Shown piece by piece: positions 38,101 to 42,554 of a stretch of 42,554 bases of DNA. Origin of the DNA: an uncultured Bacteroidales bacterium. Lineage in GTDB: Bacteria > Bacteroidota > Bacteroidia > Bacteroidales > Muribaculaceae. The notes beneath the pieces were generated by a model. It had not been told where the DNA came from. It searched no databases and saw nothing but the letters and a program-made list of their open reading frames with translations. The stretch lies in assembly GCA_902796035.1 (NCBI GenBank), contig CADBNR010000017.1:1-42554 (forward strand), given 5' to 3'. Within the stretch, counting starts at the first letter, position 1. Each line of letters opens with the position of its first letter. A program made the position numbers and the translations under genes.

Positions 38101-40191
38101 ATGAAACACATAATTCCCGCTATCATCATGGGCACAGTAGCGACACTGCCGGCCGGCGCAGTGGTAGACAAGAACTTCAACTACCATGTGGACCGTTTCG
38201 CCGACATCGAGGTGCTTCGCTATGAGGTGCCGGAGTTCGACCGCCTGTCACTGAACCAGAAGACGATGCTGTACTATCTGAGCGAGGCCGCGCAGATGGG
38301 CCGCGACATCATCTGGGACCAGAACGGCGTGTACAACCTCCAGATCCGCCAGTTGTTGGAGAACATCTACAACAACTACAAGGGCGACCGCAATTCCAAG
38401 GACTTCAAGGCATTCGAGAAATACCTGAAACAGGTATGGTTCGGCAACGGCATACACCATCACTACAGCACCGACAAGTTCACCCCGGAATTCTCGGAGG
38501 CATTCTTCACCGAGCAGGTCAAGGCTCTGCCCGCAGCCAAGCTGCCCCTGGAAAAAGGCGAGACACTCGACGCGATGCTGACTAAGCTGACTCCGGTCAT
38601 ATTCGATCCAACAGTGATGGCCAAGCGCGTGAACCAGGACGGCACCGTCGACGTGGTGGTGAACAGCGCCAACAACCTGTACGGACCGGGCGTGACCCAG
38701 GCCGAGGTCGAGGAATTCTACAACAAACTGAAGGACCCCAACGACCCCACACCTGTCAGCTACGGTCTGAACGCCAAGGTAGTGAAGGACAAGAACGGCA
38801 ACCTGCGCGAGATGCGCTATCATCTCACCGGTCTCTACGGGCCGGCCATCGCCAAGATAATATACTATCTGGACAAGGCCAAGCAGTATGCCGAGAACGA
38901 CGCTCAGAAGGCTTACATCACCAAGCTGATAGACTATTACGTGACCGGCGACCTGAAACTGTTCGACGAATATTCCATCCTCTGGGCCGAGGACACCAAG
39001 AGCGACGTAGACTTCGTGAACGGTTTCATCGAGAGCTATGGCGACCCGCTTGGCATGACCGGAAGCTGGGAGTCGTACGTAAACTTCAAGAACGCCAAGT
39101 CGTCCGACCGCACCGAGAAGATCTCCGGCAACGCCCAGTACTTCGAGGACAATTCGCCGGTAGACAAGCGCTTCAAGAAGGAGAAGGTTAAGGGTGTGTC
39201 GGCCAAGGTGATCAACGCCGCCATGCTTGCCGGCGATGCATTCCCCTCTACGGCCATCGGCATCAATCTGCCCAACTCCAACTGGATCCGCGCCGCCCAT
39301 GGCTCGAAGTCAGTGACCATCGAGAACATAACCGAGGCATACGAGATGGCTTCGCACGGCAACGGCTTCAACGAGGAGTTCGTGATTGACGCTCCGACAC
39401 GCAAGATGCTGGACGACTATCTCTACATCACCGATATGCTCCACACCGACCTGCACGAGTGTCTGGGCCACGCATCGGGCAAGCTGCTGCCCGGCGTTGA
39501 TCAGGATGCTCTCAAGGAGAACGGTTCGGCATTGGAGGAGGCTCGCGCCGACCTGTTCGCGCTCTATTACCTGGCTGATCCGAAGCTGCAGGAGCTCGGC
39601 ATCCTCGACAATCCCGACGCTTATCAGGCCGAGTACTACAAGTATATGATGAACGGTCTGATGACTCAGCTGAACCGCATCGAATTAGGCAAGGACGTGG
39701 AGGAAGCCCACATGCGCAATCGTCAGCTGATAGCCAAGTGGGTGCTGGAGCACGGCAAGAAGAAAGGCAAAGGGGGCAAGGACGTAGTAGAGCTGGTGAA
39801 GAAAGGCGGCAAGACCTACGTCAAGATCAACGACTATCGCAAGATGCGCGAGCTGTTCGGCCAGATGCTGGGCGAAGTGCAGCGCATCAAGAGCGAAGGC
39901 GACTATAAGGGCGGCAACGAGCTGATCCAGAAGTATGCCGTCAAGATCGACCCGAATTTGCACAAGGAGGTGATCAAACGTTTCTCCACACTCGATATTC
40001 CTCCCTATCGCGGATTCATCAACCCGGTCTACACCCCGGTGAAGGATCAGAAGGGCAATATCACCGACATCAAGATCTCCTGGCCCGAAAGCTACGTGGA
40101 GCAGATGATGCGTCTGTCCAACCAGTATTCGCCTCTGACCGGCAAGGTTAAGTGCGAGAACGGATGCGCCACAAGCTGCGGTGCCGAGTAA
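38101..40191 (+). CDS. Secreted M49-family dipeptidyl peptidase (DPP III-like)
   Basis: This 696-residue zinc peptidase removes dipeptides from the N-terminus of peptides. The M49 motifs are HECLGH (His452, Glu453, His457), matching HExxGH, and EEARAD (residues 479-484), matching EExxxD. A signal peptide (about 1-19, MKHIIPAIIMGTVATLPAGA) sends it to the periplasm or surface, unlike cytosolic eukaryotic DPP III. The C-terminus has several Cys residues (CENGCATSC), which may bind metal or form disulfides. The ATG at 38101 starts the signal peptide; an upstream in-frame TTG is less likely. It would help in using dietary or host peptides. Confidence 0.93.
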   Translation: MKHIIPAIIMGTVATLPAGAVVDKNFNYHVDRFADIEVLRYEVPEFDRLSLNQKTMLYYLSEAAQMGRDIIWDQNGVYNLQIRQLLENIYNNYKGDRNSKDFKAFEKYLKQVWFGNGIHHHYSTDKFTPEFSEAFFTEQVKALPAAKLPLEKGETLDAMLTKLTPVIFDPTVMAKRVNQDGTVDVVVNSANNLYGPGVTQAEVEEFYNKLKDPNDPTPVSYGLNAKVVKDKNGNLREMRYHLTGLYGPAIAKIIYYLDKAKQYAENDAQKAYITKLIDYYVTGDLKLFDEYSILWAEDTKSDVDFVNGFIESYGDPLGMTGSWESYVNFKNAKSSDRTEKISGNAQYFEDNSPVDKRFKKEKVKGVSAKVINAAMLAGDAFPSTAIGINLPNSNWIRAAHGSKSVTIENITEAYEMASHGNGFNEEFVIDAPTRKMLDDYLYITDMLHTDLHECLGHASGKLLPGVDQDALKENGSALEEARADLFALYYLADPKLQELGILDNPDAYQAEYYKYMMNGLMTQLNRIELGKDVEEAHMRNRQLIAKWVLEHGKKKGKGGKDVVELVKKGGKTYVKINDYRKMRELFGQMLGEVQRIKSEGDYKGGNELIQKYAVKIDPNLHKEVIKRFSTLDIPPYRGFINPVYTPVKDQKGNITDIKISWPESYVEQMMRLSNQYSPLTGKVKCENGCATSCGAE

Positions 40192-40224
40192 AATCGGAAC
40201 AGCATATAAAATCGAAACAGCATG
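40189..40224 (+). repeat. 18-bp tandem duplication between the M49 gene and the next
   Basis: Two back-to-back copies (40189-40206 and 40207-40224) of TAAAATCG(G/A)AACAGCAT(A/G) differ at two positions. The first copy begins with the stop codon of the peptidase; the second ends with the ATG of the next gene, so the duplication may have set the spacing between them. Confidence 0.9.
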
Positions 40225-40623
40225 GAGATACCTGAAATAAAACAGTGGTTTTTCGCCCGCCGCAACGGCAACACGGCCGACATCCTGAAGCGTGGCGGAT
40301 CGCCGTTCAAGATGATATTCGGCTGCGATGTCCCTTCCATGTCGGAATTAGGACGGCGCATCGGATTCAACCGCGAGCTGGCGCTGACTCTGTGGAACGA
40401 CCGCAACGTGCGCGAATCGCGTCTGCTGGCTCCCTGGCTTATGAAGCCGGAGGAGTTCACACAGCAGGAATGCATCGACATGGCGTCGGACAGCCGTTGT
40501 ATGGAGGACGCCATGATGCTCGCATTCCGACTGCTGAAGCGCCGCGACGACGCGCAGGAGATTCTCAGGGCCTTACCCGAAGGCTCCCACGCCGCCAAAG
40601 CCTTAAGGCAGCATCTTGAATAG
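40222..40623 (+). CDS. Small AlkD-like helical protein, function uncertain
   Basis: This 133-residue, mostly helical protein resembles part of the DNA alkylation repair (AlkD) HEAT-like family: LALTLWNDRNVRESRLLAPW has the same pattern as the repeat in which AlkD proteins read LxxxLWxSxxxExRLLA. At 133 residues it is about half the family length, so it holds only two or three repeats and may be a shortened paralogue or a separate small family. No catalytic residues can be assigned. It lies 30 bp after the M49 gene and is probably co-transcribed. No signal peptide. Confidence 0.65.
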   Translation: MEIPEIKQWFFARRNGNTADILKRGGSPFKMIFGCDVPSMSELGRRIGFNRELALTLWNDRNVRESRLLAPWLMKPEEFTQQECIDMASDSRCMEDAMMLAFRLLKRRDDAQEILRALPEGSHAAKALRQHLE

Positions 40624-40659
40624 CACTGTATTTCACGTATTTATCAGCATAACACAAAA

Positions 40660-40688
40660 GATAGGGCCGCAACCAATGCGGCCCTATC
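40660..40688 (-). terminator. Hairpin, likely terminator for the minus strand
   Basis: A perfect 12-bp stem, GATAGGGCCGCA with TGCGGCCCTATC, surrounds the 5-nt loop ACCAA. On the minus strand it is followed by TTTTGTGTT; on the plus strand no T run follows. It lies about 220 bp beyond the stop of the minus-strand gene at 40909. Confidence 0.65.
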
Positions 40689-40858
40689 GCGATTCCACTA
40701 TAAACTATATCTAACTAAACATAATCGGCAACACTTTCTCGCGAAACCGTATACCGACTTTCCATATTGCTTACCTACATAACGTATGGAATCTGTATTT
40801 GTTAGACCCTTTAAAGTTTGTTGACAGATTTAACACAATACATGTTAACGTTTTATCT

Positions 40859-40890
40859 TCCGGAAGCCCGGCATGACTTCCGGATTTTTG
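40859..40890 (+). terminator. Hairpin, likely terminator for the plus strand
   Basis: TCCGGAAG (40859-40866) pairs with CTTCCGGA (40877-40884), followed by TTTTTG. The T run is on the plus strand, 236 bp beyond the end of the small AlkD-like gene. The 170 bp between the two hairpins has no ORF and no clear promoter. Confidence 0.65.
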
Positions 40891-40908
40891 TTTCTCAGTG
40901 CTTTAACG

Positions 40909-42174
40909 TTATCTGAAACGGGTCACGAGGAAGCTGACGGCATCCACATAATCGCCCCGGTTCATGGATCCCGTAATCCTTACCTTGAACCATCTGAAGC
41001 CCTGATGCGTGGCCGCCGACACCCATCCGCGCCTGCCGTCGGCTATCAGCCGCCAGTTCTGTCTGTGACGCGAGGCATACACTCGGATACGGATGCTCTT
41101 ACGGTCGAAACAGCCTCGCAACGCCGCCATATACATCCATTTGCGGCGTTCCGGATCACCAAGGTCAAGCGGATTGGTCTCCTTATCTATATACGGCTCC
41201 CATTTATCCTCCTGGTTGCCCTGATTGTCATCCTTGTCGTCTCCGTCCCCCGTATCTCCGTCGCCTCCCGTACTGAATTTGTCAAGAAGCTTCCAGTTGC
41301 TTAAGGCTCCGGGAATCAACTGTACGGTCATTGGCTTGCCCTCGGTCATTTCACCTACTGGTATCGAGGCTATGATGCGAAGATCGTTCTGAATGGATGC
41401 CGCACCGCACACTTCCGTATCATCAAGACGATTGTAACGGTAGGCGCGCTGACGCTTGTCGCCTACCATTACGGTGGTCACCCCCGTAATCACCATGTCT
41501 TGTGGAATTAACGATGCCGGAGGTGTGGCGATGATGTCTATGTGAGAGACCTCTCCCCACTCGGTAGGAATCGATGACGGAGTGATCTGAATGCTACCCG
41601 GATTGTTGATGATGTCGTTCAATGTCTGTGCCTCTTCCTGACGCACGGAATAATTAGCTATAGGTAGTATCGGGGAATTCGGATTAATTTGCATCAGGGT
41701 CAGCGGCTGTGTCATTTCGCGTGTGCCGTCTCTTTTTCTGAGCGCCCATCCTACCTTGAACGGAGATGTAAACAGGTTATGACCGCTCGCGGCCGCAAAG
41801 TACTGCTTCAATAATCCTGACACTGCTGAAGTGACATTCCTCAGAAGTGAATCCGAAGCCGGGGCCGTCACATTGCCGAAATCTCCGGTCATCCAGGCCA
41901 TAACCCTTTCCATGTCCGCTTCAGGATACTTAAAGCTGACCATACCGCGCGGATACCCGCTCACATCCGATGTCCAATCCTCTAACTCAGCCTTCACCAT
42001 ACTGAACGTCACCGTCATGGTTCCCGGCACGGATCTTTGCCTCTCCTGTTCCGTCAAGTCATCCCATACTTCCACATCCTGCAGTTCTTTGTCGGGATTC
42101 CACAATTGCAGCAACTTGATCCGGTCATGCAGGTTCTCCTTCCCCAGCTTCACCCTTACAATTTTGCCTTTCAT
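40909..42174 (-). CDS. Uncharacterised 421-residue protein
   Basis: I do not recognise this protein. It has no signal peptide or membrane helix. Residues 1-310 look like a folded, strand-rich region, including VGWALRKRDGTREMTQPLTL (about 143-162), a pattern I associate loosely with Bacteroidales phage-like or baseplate-like hypothetical proteins. An acidic linker (GGDGDTGDGDDKDDNQGNQE, about 304-323) leads to a C-terminal segment rich in Arg and aromatic residues (IRIRVYASRHRQNWRLIADG, then RGWVSAATHQGFRWFKVRIT). Local codon use looks less GC-biased than in the neighbouring genes, which may mean transfer. It stands alone between rpoC and the M49 gene. Confidence 0.8.
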   Translation of the reverse strand: MKGKIVRVKLGKENLHDRIKLLQLWNPDKELQDVEVWDDLTEQERQRSVPGTMTVTFSMVKAELEDWTSDVSGYPRGMVSFKYPEADMERVMAWMTGDFGNVTAPASDSLLRNVTSAVSGLLKQYFAAASGHNLFTSPFKVGWALRKRDGTREMTQPLTLMQINPNSPILPIANYSVRQEEAQTLNDIINNPGSIQITPSSIPTEWGEVSHIDIIATPPASLIPQDMVITGVTTVMVGDKRQRAYRYNRLDDTEVCGAASIQNDLRIIASIPVGEMTEGKPMTVQLIPGALSNWKLLDKFSTGGDGDTGDGDDKDDNQGNQEDKWEPYIDKETNPLDLGDPERRKWMYMAALRGCFDRKSIRIRVYASRHRQNWRLIADGRRGWVSAATHQGFRWFKVRITGSMNRGDYVDAVSFLVTRFR

Positions 42175-42182
42175 TTTTTCAG

Positions 42183-42190
42183 CAAAATTA
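42183..42190 (-). promoter_or_regulatory. -7 box of the 421-residue protein gene
   Basis: On the minus strand this reads TAATTTTG and ends 8 bp before the ATG at 42174, predicting a leader of about 5 nt. No clear -33 element is seen. Confidence 0.5.
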
Positions 42191-42272
42191 CCTCACCCCT
42201 CCCATCCCCCTTCCTTATCCGTTAAAAGAAGATTCTGAAAATCCTAAAAAGATTCTTCAGATACAGTACACA

Positions 42273-42315
42273 AAAAAGAGAGAGCCGGGCCTGCGGGGCC
42301 TGACTCTCTCTTTTT
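42273..42315. terminator. Terminator of rpoC, possibly bidirectional
   Basis: AAAAAGAGAGAG (42273-42284) pairs perfectly with CTCTCTCTTTTT (42304-42315), with a GC-rich inner stem. The U run is part of the stem on both strands, so it can work in both directions. It lies 20 bp after the rpoC stop codon. Confidence 0.85.
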
Positions 42316-42334
42316 CTATGCAATGTCAGTAATT

Positions 42335-42554
<220 letters not shown>

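Noticed and set aside
40690-40856. tRNA or small RNA gene between the two hairpins
   Set aside because: No cloverleaf and no well-spaced promoter; kept only as an alternative in the overlap finding.

Overview
The window looks like chromosome of a gut Bacteroidales bacterium, most likely Muribaculaceae-like. This rests on the gene set (TamL-type lipoprotein, 445-residue glutamate dehydrogenase, OmpA-like porin, secreted M49 peptidase, DUF1846, DUF4922, golvesin-type proteins), high-GC coding DNA between AT-rich intergenic DNA, and repeated promoters of the Bacteroidetes type (TTTG, about 20 bp, TAnnTTTG). The genus was inferred without any database search. No tRNA, rRNA, CRISPR array, insertion sequence or prophage was recognised.

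Layout. 1-471: AT-rich leader with a perfect 20-bp inverted repeat ending three bases before etfB. 472-4084: etfB, etfA and an acyl-CoA dehydrogenase, closed by a terminator. 4257-5483: secreted PD40-type protein. 5543-6020: cstA remnant with a large internal deletion. 6068-6544: BCP-type peroxiredoxin. 6680-8143: DUF1846 protein, converging through a strong inverted repeat on lepA and class I fumarase (8290-11799, minus). 12171-16949: polysaccharide export lipoprotein, tyrosine autokinase, rmlA and rmlC under one promoter. 17143-27352: a tightly coupled operon of a large amidase/golvesin cell-wall protein, a glycosyltransferase, a DUF4922 HIT-like protein, an AmpG-like permease, a TamL-like lipoprotein and a HAD phosphatase. 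27357-31339 (minus): zinc/cadmium-type P-ATPase, Fur-family regulator and glutamate dehydrogenase. 31626-32888 (minus): OmpA family protein. 33258-37970: degenerate M23 protein, dxr, rseP, rRNA methyltransferase. 38101-40623: M49 dipeptidyl peptidase and a small AlkD-like protein. 40909-42174 (minus): unknown protein. 42335-42554 (minus): 3' end of rpoC, cut by the window edge.

How the genes fit together. Etf plus the dehydrogenase form an acyl-CoA oxidation/reduction module. The export/kinase pair and rmlA/rmlC belong to a deoxyhexose-containing surface polysaccharide whose other genes are elsewhere. The 17143-27352 operon is the best candidate for an undescribed system: four of its five junctions are overlapping stop/start codons, and its members span the outer membrane, periplasm, inner membrane and cytoplasm, consistent with cell-wall or glycan turnover coupled to import and nucleotide-sugar metabolism. 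The P-ATPase promoter carries two palindromes next to a Fur-family gene, suggesting local metal control. Several promoters lie so close to ATG codons that the mRNAs would be almost leaderless.
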